Shown here one piece after another: positions 43,901-51,912 of a DNA stretch of 64,000 bases. Position 1 is the stretch's first letter; the number at the start of each line of letters is the position of its first letter. The position numbers and the translations under genes were made by a program. The stretch spans positions 4,030,001-4,094,000 of the forward strand of contig NZ_CP117879.1 of the NCBI RefSeq assembly GCF_028736155.1, written 5' to 3'. Origin of the DNA: Flavobacterium sp. KACC 22763. GTDB lineage: Bacteria > Bacteroidota > Bacteroidia > Flavobacteriales > Flavobacteriaceae. The notes beneath the pieces were generated by a model. The model saw nothing but the letters and a program-made list of their open reading frames with translations. It made no database searches and was not told the DNA's origin.

Positions 43901-45168
43901 CACCTGTAATCGGTTTATCTATGCATGATTTGTCTCCGCAAACTTTGTTTGACAAATATCATTACTGGAATGCGACTACCACAAAGTGGGTTCCTAGCAA
44001 CTATGGTATAAAAATAATGGAAGCGGGGTACGGATACAGTATTAGAGCACCACAAACATATGATCTTACAACTCCAAGCAACTTTACTGCGAAATTTACA
44101 GGGGTACCAAATAATGGAAACATTCCAGTCCCAACGGTAAGCGGAAAATTAAATTTGTTAGGCAACCCTTACCCATCTGCTATTGATGCTGAAAAGTTCA
44201 TTACAGACAATGGAGATGTTGGACCTTTATATTTCTGGTCACATAATACGCCTCCTAAAAGAATTGAGGGAACCAATACATTTACTTATGATAGTGCCGA
44301 TTTTGCTGTTTTCACATTAACGGGACAAACACAACCATCGCCAAAAGGACAAGTTCCTAACGGTTATATTGCTGTTGGACAAGGATTTTTTACTCAGCCA
44401 AATGTAAGCACTATTTTATTTACAAATGATCAAAGAGTTAAAGCCAAAAATACCACATTCTTTAAGACTACTGAAAAAACAAGTCAAATCGAAAGAAATT
44501 GTTTATGGCTAAATCTGACCAATTCAGATGGGGCATTCAAGCAAATGCTTATTGGATATGCAACTGGGGCAACCAATAGTTTAGATTATAATTATGATGC
44601 CACAACAATGGGAAGCAACTCCTACATTGATTTTTATAGTATTAACGAAACTAAAAAACTAACTGTTCAAGGTCGCGCCCTACCTTTTGACAATTCTGAT
44701 ATTGTTCCTATTGGTTACAAAAGCACTGTTGAAGGCAATCTTACAATTTCTATTGATCATGCTGACGGTTTCTTTGATACTCAGGCAGTTTATCTAGAAG
44801 ACAAAACAACAGGTAGTATAACCGATTTACGTACTTCCAATTATACTTTTAAAACAGCCGTCGGAACCTTTATAGATCGTTTTGTATTGCGTTATACAAA
44901 TAAAACCTTAGGAACAGATGATTTCGAAAATGTAAAAGATGGAATTTTGGTTGCTGTAAAATCAAAAGCAATAAATGTTACTAGCGGAGCTGAAAACATT
45001 AAAGAAGTACAAATCTATACGATCGGTGGTCAAGCGCTTTATAGCAAAAATAAAATTGAAGCAAAAGAATTAAATATTACAAACTTGCATTTTAGTAATC
45101 AAGTTTTACTGGTAAAAGTAATGCTAGAAAATGATCATACGGTCACAAAGAAAATTATATTCAATTAA
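40903..45168 (+). CDS. giant exported protein: duplicated novel N-terminal modules, cadherin-like and PA14-like domains, shared C-terminal module, T9SS tail
   Basis: The 1421-residue protein has a signal peptide (LLLFLLLPFFGFAQ). Two copies of an unfamiliar module of about 170 residues lie at roughly 20-190 and 295-470 (cores GWPTPQSKGG / GWPTPSNNPN and YTIKYSKQSDF / FLVKYSKNPDF). Each is followed by a cadherin-like unit (AINDYVTTTKDVAVNI, AKNDIVSTPSNQAVTI). Two PA14-like domains follow (about 570-720 with YNITVGGDDYYRLYL, and 740-890). The C-terminal module shared with three neighbours starts near 905, with YDVTYWSSPV near 996, GNPYPSAI, YFWSHNTPP, GQGFF and DFYSINETKKLTVQGRALPF. The tail ends TVTKKIIFN. 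Probably T9SS-exported and surface-associated. Confidence 0.9.
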   Translation: MKKTLLLFLLLPFFGFAQTALVKWDAANSGNRFAPVPIGTINGSDLSATVSNLYDSNNAANTFFKSSGWPTPQSKGGQYDLTKYVQFALGPKTGSKVNLSTFVFECKSPGSQKYTIKYSKQSDFSSGVYNLLTATSVTSDWIQYTLNFSEEINPVLPTEKVYVRIYAYYTNNEFQIRTGINNVVPTINGEVLSFDATKILAINDYVTTTKDVAVNINPLSNDVNKANVNTLVISTPPSAAEGTAILNPDKTITFNPAAGFIGTSVFNYTISNATETSTGTIKVTVNQDTTDFLSLWDGADDTFNPVTKQYVDPNSPITKAGTNISLNYTFHNINNAFFETNGWPTPSNNPNVVNTADETKYIEFKIAPDSKHKLNLKQFNFTYRGKNQKFLVKYSKNPDFTNGAQILIPESNAASSWTPLTNNIASGLNTLLPGETLYIRFYVYASYNTFEIKNGNGSPEGPVITGTIEDVFTLTAKNDIVSTPSNQAVTIPILDNDVIGGYPLEAITVTQPSNGTVTVNGLNNVTFTPAANFSGSATFTYTLKNTNSNYSSATVTVNATAPVCNPGDQIKYGDNKWIGYVYKTTTLPPTGTPADPNPATPTTIPISNMTYIGQVEENKLFNRDIVQGTVTGLNAQLCETPSDYFFVRYKMKAKVDVTGTYNITVGGDDYYRLYLTTASGTTKIIDQWSGVNYSQKAVNMQLTAGVEYTFDLEYYEKTTDSRIQFSMGLIAGSNTAPYSFGDNLWKVYGFTTADSGNNFTIPQGSYAGYYSVNPVNINTTDSFALAESPSFDPAKSGWQGAPMPQDYFTLVYKRQGFPCGTYQIQITNCDDQVQIFIDDENATTPVYTSPGNINDNAPVNNVLTTPRVLGKNSKVEIRLKDYKQSARLNLNFIKTQTDYNGVATPNGSSLLISSNTALTADLTVCSCTINDKVTLTVPKDITLTVDEDINVLGEGKLLILDGGSLLQTSTAKNMLTGSAKAFEIQRTTSVVRYDVTYWSSPVIGLSMHDLSPQTLFDKYHYWNATTTKWVPSNYGIKIMEAGYGYSIRAPQTYDLTTPSNFTAKFTGVPNNGNIPVPTVSGKLNLLGNPYPSAIDAEKFITDNGDVGPLYFWSHNTPPKRIEGTNTFTYDSADFAVFTLTGQTQPSPKGQVPNGYIAVGQGFFTQPNVSTILFTNDQRVKAKNTTFFKTTEKTSQIERNCLWLNLTNSDGAFKQMLIGYATGATNSLDYNYDATTMGSNSYIDFYSINETKKLTVQGRALPFDNSDIVPIGYKSTVEGNLTISIDHADGFFDTQAVYLEDKTTGSITDLRTSNYTFKTAVGTFIDRFVLRYTNKTLGTDDFENVKDGILVAVKSKAINVTSGAENIKEVQIYTIGGQALYSKNKIEAKELNITNLHFSNQVLLVKVMLENDHTVTKKIIFN

Positions 45169-45172
45169 TACC

Positions 45173-45197
45173 AAAACCCATCATAAAGATGGGTTTT
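45173..45197. terminator. bidirectional terminator between the fourth giant gene and bioF-like gene
   Basis: AAAACCCATC (45173-45182) pairs perfectly with GATGGGTTTT (45188-45197) around loop ATAAA, followed by T-runs. Confidence 0.88.
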
Positions 45198-45213
45198 TTA
45201 TTTTTTTTTATAA

Positions 45214-46350
45214 TCAAAAAACAAAATCTCTAACCCATTCTAAAACTTGATTAATTTCTTCTTGCGAATTATAACTGTGAATGCAAAAACGAACACGTTC
45301 CTGACCTTCTGGAACAATAGTAGAAAGAATGCACTGAACATCAAACCCTTTGTCCTGAAGCTGCTGTGATAACTCGCTTACATTCTTATTTCCCGGAATA
45401 ATAGCGGAATGTATCGAAGATTTACTGTGAACAAACATTGGTTTTAATCCTAACATTTTTTTCTGCTGATTAAAAAACACAATATTTTTCCGAAGCTTTT
45501 CAATAGCTTCTTTTTCAATTTCTAATTGATGGTACGCTGTAAAGATTGTCGCAACAGCATGAGGAGACAAAGCAGTAGTATAGATAAAACTTCGAGCAAA
45601 ATTGATTAAATAATCTCTGAGTTCGGTACTTCCTAAAACTGCCGCACCTTGACATCCTAAAGCTTTTCCAAAAGTTACAATTCGAGCAAAAATTCTATTA
45701 TGCAAATGCAAGTACTGAATCAATCCTTCTCCTTTTTCACCAAAGACTCCTAAAGCGTGGGCTTCATCAACGACCAAATAACAATTGTATTTTTCTGAAA
45801 GCTGTACTAACTCTTCCAAATTCGGACTATCGCCATCCATAGAAAAGACAGTTTCTGTTACAATATAAATTGTTGCATCTGAAAATTTAAGAATATGCTT
45901 TTCCAAATCTTCAAAATCATTATGGATAAACGAAGATGATTTTGTCTTAGACATTGCAATTCCATCTTTTATAGAAGCATGACACAATTCATCATACAAA
46001 ACAACATCATTTTCTTGCAGCACAGCGCTAAAAAAACCCAAATTGGCATTGTAGCCCGAATTAAAAATTAAAGCTGATTCTGCCTCGTGAAATTGCGCTA
46101 TAGAACTTTCTGCAATTTGATAAAGCGAATGGTTTCCAGTAGTCAATCTCGAACCCGTAGCTCCATTTTGAAAAATCTCATTTTCTAATAAATAAGCATG
46201 AGTATGCTTGTAAATAGTTTCTGATTTAGAAAATCCGATATAATCGTTTGAGGAGAAATCCACCAGATTATTAAACACGGGTAATTTTCTAAACAGATTT
46301 TCCTGTTTACAGCTTTCTATTTTTCGATTAAGATTTTCTGGAAACTTCAT
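45214..46350 (-). CDS. bioF: 8-amino-7-oxononanoate synthase-like PLP enzyme
   Basis: The 378-residue protein is an alpha-oxoamine synthase. It has NDYIGFS near the N-terminus, GATGSRLTTGNHSLY, FNSGYNANLG, DELCHASIKDGI, DEAHALGVFGEKGEG, and the PLP lysine in TFGKALGCQGAAVLG. BioF joins pimeloyl-thioester and alanine in biotin synthesis; close relatives (KBL, serine palmitoyltransferase) use other acyl donors, so substrate is likely but not certain. No other bio genes are adjacent in this window. ATG 46350 was chosen over 46368 because MKFPENL matches the usual family start. Confidence 0.85.
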   Translation of the reverse strand: MKFPENLNRKIESCKQENLFRKLPVFNNLVDFSSNDYIGFSKSETIYKHTHAYLLENEIFQNGATGSRLTTGNHSLYQIAESSIAQFHEAESALIFNSGYNANLGFFSAVLQENDVVLYDELCHASIKDGIAMSKTKSSSFIHNDFEDLEKHILKFSDATIYIVTETVFSMDGDSPNLEELVQLSEKYNCYLVVDEAHALGVFGEKGEGLIQYLHLHNRIFARIVTFGKALGCQGAAVLGSTELRDYLINFARSFIYTTALSPHAVATIFTAYHQLEIEKEAIEKLRKNIVFFNQQKKMLGLKPMFVHSKSSIHSAIIPGNKNVSELSQQLQDKGFDVQCILSTIVPEGQERVRFCIHSYNSQEEINQVLEWVRDFVF

Positions 46351-46425
46351 AAAAACAAAGTTAGGCAATTCCTATTAGAATAAAACAAACAGCGGATTAT
46401 AAGCAATCCGCCGTTATTCTAAATT

Positions 46426-47064
46426 TTAAATAGCACTTATAAAAGGTGATTGTCTAATGTAATTTGACTCGACCATCACTTTTACGAGAAACTTTGATAT
46501 ATCCAACGCTGTAATTTTTTCTCCCAAACAATCTTCAAGATTTACAGAGATTTCATTACTATCATCAGAAAAAATAATTAACGGAACACGAACTTGCGTC
46601 CAATCAGTCTTACTATCATGTAGAAGATCGTAAGTGAATTGTCGGTCTTTCTGGATTTCAGGAAAATGAGTTTTCATCCAGTCTGTTGCCATAATTGTTT
46701 TAGCGCTTTTTTTATCAAACGGAGTATCGATATTTAGTCCCGCAAGAAGAACATATCTTTGAATTCCATACTCATTCATAGCCATTAAAACATTCTTTGT
46801 TGCCTGACTTGCCACCATAGGTTCTCCAGGCCTCTGCCCAACAGTACTGATCACAGCTTGACAATCTCTAAGCAATAAACTTATTGATTCATCATCAATA
46901 GCATCTCCTTTAATAATTTCTATTTTTGGATTTTGAATAGTAAAATTGTCTGGATTTCTTAGTAAAAGTTTTATACTAAATCCGCTTTCTAGTAATTGAT
47001 TTACTAAATATTTTCCTGTTCTTCCGCCACCGCCAAGAACAGCAACTTTTGATATATTTTTCAT
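46426..47064 (-). CDS. NAD(P)-binding Rossmann-fold protein (NmrA/SDR-like)
   Basis: The 212-residue protein has an N-terminal dinucleotide loop, VAVLGGGGRTGKYLVNQLL, then LLLRNPDNF, IIKGDAIDD, and CQAVISTVGQRPGEP. This matches atypical short-chain dehydrogenases of the NmrA / NAD(P)H-binding group (PF13460-like), which are reductases or redox sensors. The Tyr-x-x-x-Lys catalytic pair of classical SDRs was not evident. Substrate unknown. It is a single gene on the minus strand next to bioF-like and an intergenic region with a terminator copy. Confidence 0.82.
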   Translation of the reverse strand: MKNISKVAVLGGGGRTGKYLVNQLLESGFSIKLLLRNPDNFTIQNPKIEIIKGDAIDDESISLLLRDCQAVISTVGQRPGEPMVASQATKNVLMAMNEYGIQRYVLLAGLNIDTPFDKKSAKTIMATDWMKTHFPEIQKDRQFTYDLLHDSKTDWTQVRVPLIIFSDDSNEISVNLEDCLGEKITALDISKFLVKVMVESNYIRQSPFISAI

Positions 47065-47367
47065 ATATATTCTTTATAAAATTTGACATAAAAAGTTATG
47101 TTCCATCATTCAAGATGAAACAAAATGCAAAAGCTTACTGAGCCTTTACAATTGATCAAATATTTTATAAAGAGATTTTGATAATTCAAAAGTAAGAAAA
47201 TAAAAAAAGCCAGACAATATTCTCTGACTTTTCAGCTTATTTTGAAATTCTTCTGAACTATGTCATCTTAGCATGAATAATATTGTTAATTAAAACATTA
47301 ATATCTCTAATTTTCAAATTATAAACTGATTCCTACTAATTTGTATATTGCGTTAAAAAAGAAAAAA
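47065..47367. other. intergenic region with a decayed copy of the atpC terminator
   Basis: The 303-bp stretch has no gene. At 47204-47249 it carries a 46-bp sequence matching the stretch at 48201-48247 beyond atpC, but with its hairpin partly lost. Otherwise AT-rich leader sequence. Confidence 0.7.
47204..47249. repeat. 46-bp direct repeat, copy 1 (decayed atpC-type terminator)
   Basis: It shares AAAAAGCCAGACAATA and TTTTCAGCTTATTTTGAAAT with copy 2 at 48201-48247. The right stem arm reads TCTCTGAC instead of TGTCTGGC, so the hairpin is weakened. The two copies flank the DUF3667 gene. Confidence 0.8.
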
Positions 47368-48174
47368 ATGAAGATCATTTGTAAAAATTGTGAGACACAC
47401 AATTACCCAAATTTTAATTATTGTCCTGAGTGCAGTCAAAAAGTTAATTTGCATCGTATAAGTCCGCACGAGATTTTTCATGAAGCAATTCATTATTTTA
47501 CACATGCTGACAAAGGCATTTTTCAGCTCATCAAAAATTTGACTTTAAAAAGTGGAGTTGTTGCTAAGGAATACATCAATGGCAAAAGAAAAAAATACTT
47601 TCCTCCACTAAATTTTTTCTTGTTAGTTGCTGCGATCTTTGTTTTCATTTCCAATATACCAAAAGAAACACCTCCGGTCGACATTCAAAAAGAAAATCAG
47701 GAACTTAGCACTATTTCAGACCCCATTCAAAAAGAAAAAATCGTGCATCTTTATGAGAGAAAAGAAAAAATGACTCATTTCATGAGAAAATACTCCAATT
47801 TAATGGCAATGATGGCTTTACCTCTTACAGCGTTCTTTTTCTGGCTGTTTTACAAAAAAGAGAACTACAACTATACAGAACATCTGGTAGCAGGTATGTA
47901 TATGCTCGGTTTTTGCATATTAGTCAATACGCTACTAATCTTGCCGATTTCACTATTATTCCACCTATCACCCAATTATCAGACTTTGTTTTTTCTATTG
48001 TTTCAGCTTTTTTATTTTACGCTCTTTTATTACAATTTTTTAAATAAAAGCACCAAACTTCAATTAGTAAAAGCATTTTCTATAAGTGCTTTCGGAATTA
48101 TCTCTTGGGGAATTATTTCAGGATTTACTGTAAACGCATATGTATCCAGTGGATTTTGGGGGATCATAAAATAA
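47368..48174 (+). CDS. DUF3667 membrane protein with N-terminal zinc ribbon
   Basis: The 268-residue protein starts with a four-Cys zinc ribbon (CKNC...CPEC). A conserved helical segment follows (ISPHEIFHEAIHYFTHADKG, GVVAKEYINGKRKKYFPPLNF), typical of DUF3667. Five or so membrane helices follow: LNFFLLVAAIFVFISNI, MALPLTAFFFWLFYK, LVAGMYMLGFCILVNTLLIL, LFFLLFQLFYFTLFYYNF and the C-terminal FGIISWGIISGF. Function is unknown. ATG 47368 was chosen over a TTG at 47341, which lies in a likely promoter. The gene is bracketed by two copies of the same 46-bp terminator sequence, suggesting insertion between existing genes. Confidence 0.85.
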   Translation: MKIICKNCETHNYPNFNYCPECSQKVNLHRISPHEIFHEAIHYFTHADKGIFQLIKNLTLKSGVVAKEYINGKRKKYFPPLNFFLLVAAIFVFISNIPKETPPVDIQKENQELSTISDPIQKEKIVHLYERKEKMTHFMRKYSNLMAMMALPLTAFFFWLFYKKENYNYTEHLVAGMYMLGFCILVNTLLILPISLLFHLSPNYQTLFFLLFQLFYFTLFYYNFLNKSTKLQLVKAFSISAFGIISWGIISGFTVNAYVSSGFWGIIK

Positions 48175-48200
48175 TTGAAAATTCTCAACCTAAAAAAACA

Positions 48201-48247
48201 AAAAAGCCAGACAATACTGTCTGGCCTTTTCAGCTTATTTTGAAATT
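48201..48247. terminator. atpC / DUF3667 bidirectional terminator (direct repeat copy 2)
   Basis: GCCAGACA (48206-48213) pairs perfectly with TGTCTGGC (48218-48225) around loop ATAC. It serves atpC on the minus strand and DUF3667 on the plus strand. The wider 47 bp repeats at 47204-47249. Confidence 0.85.
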
Positions 48248-48250
48248 GTT

Positions 48251-48532
48251 TTAGTCAACTAATACAATTATCTTATTGTTTTTCATTTCGATTGTTCCTG
48301 ACTTAATCCCTAAAGTATAAGTTTGGTCATTAACTCTCGTAAACTTATCAGCAGCCTCTTTAGAAAAACTGAAGCTTGGAGCTGCAATTTTAATTGTTCC
48401 TTCTTCTAAGATTGAAACAATTGGGGCGTGATGATTTAAAATCTGAAAGCTTCCGTTAACTCCTGGCAAAGTAACTGATGTTACCTCTCCTGAAAATAAT
48501 TTCGCTTCTGGTGATACTATTTCTAAAATCAT
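48251..48532 (-). CDS. atpC: F-type ATP synthase epsilon subunit (short form)
   Basis: The 93-residue protein is the beta-sandwich half of epsilon: MILEIVSPEAKLFSGEVTSV, LPGVNGSFQILNHHAPIVS, with the usual LNHHAP motif. The C-terminal two-helix inhibitory arm is absent, which is the common state in Bacteroidota and shortens the protein from about 135 residues. It links the rotor to the catalytic head. It is downstream of atpD with 81 bp between, which hold a large hairpin. Confidence 0.95.
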   Translation of the reverse strand: MILEIVSPEAKLFSGEVTSVTLPGVNGSFQILNHHAPIVSILEEGTIKIAAPSFSFSKEAADKFTRVNDQTYTLGIKSGTIEMKNNKIIVLVD

Positions 48533-48539
48533 TTTTTTT

Positions 48540-48604
48540 GAGTTATGAGTTATAAGTTATGAGTTATAAGTGAGCAGAAACTCATAATTTATAACTCATA
48601 ATTC
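48540..48604 (-). repeat. large imperfect hairpin between atpD and atpC
   Basis: Arms 48540-48563 and 48581-48604 match as inverted repeats at 22 of 24 positions, built from ATGAGTTATAAGTT units. It ends 7 bp before the atpC start codon on the minus strand and could tune translation or mRNA ends. Confidence 0.65.
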
Positions 48605-48613
48605 ATAATTATA

Positions 48614-50128
<1,515 letters not shown>

Positions 50129-50304
50129 TTATGTATTTATTAAATAGCTATTTAGGTTTATCGAAAATACCTCTTTTTTCAGAGCGCAAAGATAATTTTT
50201 TAAAATATAAAATCAATTTTTTTTTCATAAAAAATAGCATGATTTTGTTTGATTCATAAAACTTGCCTAAAAAACAACAAAAACAGCATTTTTTTAATAA
50301 AAGA

Positions 50305-50341
50305 AAAAAACCGCTTCATTGGTATAAATGAGCGGTTTTTT
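50305..50341 (-). terminator. terminator after the SGNH-hydrolase gene
   Basis: AAAAAACCGCTTCATT (50305-50320) pairs with AATGAGCGGTTTTTT (50327-50341) with one bulge. It lies 20 bp after the stop of the minus-strand lipoprotein gene. Confidence 0.85.
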
Positions 50342-50360
50342 AAACTAAAAAAAATGGTAT

Positions 50361-51830
50361 TTATGGAAGTGTTGCCGGATATTGAATTGGATATTGAGCC
50401 AAATCAACATGACGAAGCGTTGAACCATACTTTTCATTAATTGCATCAATAAATATATTCGCTATCAATCCGTATCCTCTTGCACTTGGATGAACTCCAT
50501 CTAAAGAAAATGCGCCTCCAGTTACATAAGTAGATGACATTACGAAATTCCCAAATCGAACACCGCCGCTTGATAATTGCGTCATAGTACTAACTGTGTT
50601 TACAAATGCAAGTCCTTTTTCGTCCGCAATGGCTTTTATGGCTAAGTTATAAGCGTCAGTTGCCTTCTTCACTTCATTAACTTCATCTTTTGTCAAAACC
50701 CAATTATCCGCCAAAGGCACAGAAAGACCATTAACTTTTGTTGGATCTCCACCCACAGTTGTTCCAATAAATGTTCTTGCAGACAATACCACCAAATCTT
50801 CTTTTGTTGCTTGTCTATAAGATGGAATACCATACGCTGAAAGATTAGTAAGATAACTATCTACAACAACAACTGCATTATTTCCTGCTTTAAAATTTAT
50901 AGTCCTGCGAGCCGCCTCGTCTGCCGCCAAAAGCTTATTGGCAACCATTTGTTGCAAACCTCCATTATAAGCCGCATAACCAGCATTTAACTGAGTCGCC
51001 AAAGCCGCACTAAGAGGAGCAGGGTTGTAAGGAACAGTTGTAAAATATGGCAAAGTTGTAATATAAGGTAAATTTGCCACAACTCCTTTTGCACCATTAG
51101 CCGTTAGAGCTGTAACTAAATTAGAATAAATAGTTTTAAACACTGTTGGATCTGTAATGTCATTACTTCCGTAAGTCGCTGGATTCATATTTCCAGTCTG
51201 ATCTTTACCAATACCTCCAGAAGTAGCATAACTCAACACATCATTTCCTCCAATAAAAAGAGAAAAGAATGTCGGAGCCTGAGCCACAGCATCTGCTAAA
51301 ACAGTAGTAGTAGGCGTACTAGAAAATCTTGCGAAATATGGATTTGCAGCTCCTGTAGCCACACCAGCTACGTTTCCATAACCTGCCGCAACCAGATGGT
51401 AGCTTTTAGCACCAGGAACTCCCATATTATTAAATGTCCCTGTTAAGTGTGATGTTATCTCAGTTGTCGGTTTTCCCGAAACATTTATTGGAGCTTGACC
51501 ATTAAAATAAAGTCTTGTTCCTGCAACAACATTACCTCCCAACAATAAACCTCCGATATTATCATTCATAAGCGGCTGTGTAAAAGCTCCACCGCCCGCT
51601 GCCACAAATTGCTGCGACAGGATATTTACATATGAGTTTTCTTGACCTTTTTTAAACAATGCATTATCACTGTATCCGGCAGCAAAAGAATCACCAAGCG
51701 ACACGTATTTAGTAAAAACCGCAGAACCTGGAACTACTGGAACTTCTTCTGGAGCATTATTATCATCATTATTACAAGCTGCCATAAAGAATAAAGAAAC
51801 CAGCAGCAGCATTTTTATATTTTTTTTCAT
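50361..51830 (-). CDS. SGNH/GDSL-family hydrolase lipoprotein
   Basis: The 489-residue protein has a lipoprotein signal (LLLVSLFFMAAC, Cys19). Block I reads SLGDSFAAGYSD with the nucleophile Ser, block III GGNDVL, and block V SLDGVHPSARGYGLIA with the Asp-x-x-His pair. All catalytic parts are present, so it is likely an active esterase or lipase on the outer membrane. It lies 82 bp downstream of a TonB receptor in the same direction, so the two form an operon; the enzyme may release a ligand that the receptor imports. Confidence 0.9.
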   Translation of the reverse strand: MKKNIKMLLLVSLFFMAACNNDDNNAPEEVPVVPGSAVFTKYVSLGDSFAAGYSDNALFKKGQENSYVNILSQQFVAAGGGAFTQPLMNDNIGGLLLGGNVVAGTRLYFNGQAPINVSGKPTTEITSHLTGTFNNMGVPGAKSYHLVAAGYGNVAGVATGAANPYFARFSSTPTTTVLADAVAQAPTFFSLFIGGNDVLSYATSGGIGKDQTGNMNPATYGSNDITDPTVFKTIYSNLVTALTANGAKGVVANLPYITTLPYFTTVPYNPAPLSAALATQLNAGYAAYNGGLQQMVANKLLAADEAARRTINFKAGNNAVVVVDSYLTNLSAYGIPSYRQATKEDLVVLSARTFIGTTVGGDPTKVNGLSVPLADNWVLTKDEVNEVKKATDAYNLAIKAIADEKGLAFVNTVSTMTQLSSGGVRFGNFVMSSTYVTGGAFSLDGVHPSARGYGLIANIFIDAINEKYGSTLRHVDLAQYPIQYPATLP

Positions 51831-51912
51831 GTTAGTACTTTTTAAATTATTACCTCTTCATTTTTCAAATAACTTCAAAGAAGCCATACCAATTTCACAT
51901 AAATAATTATCC

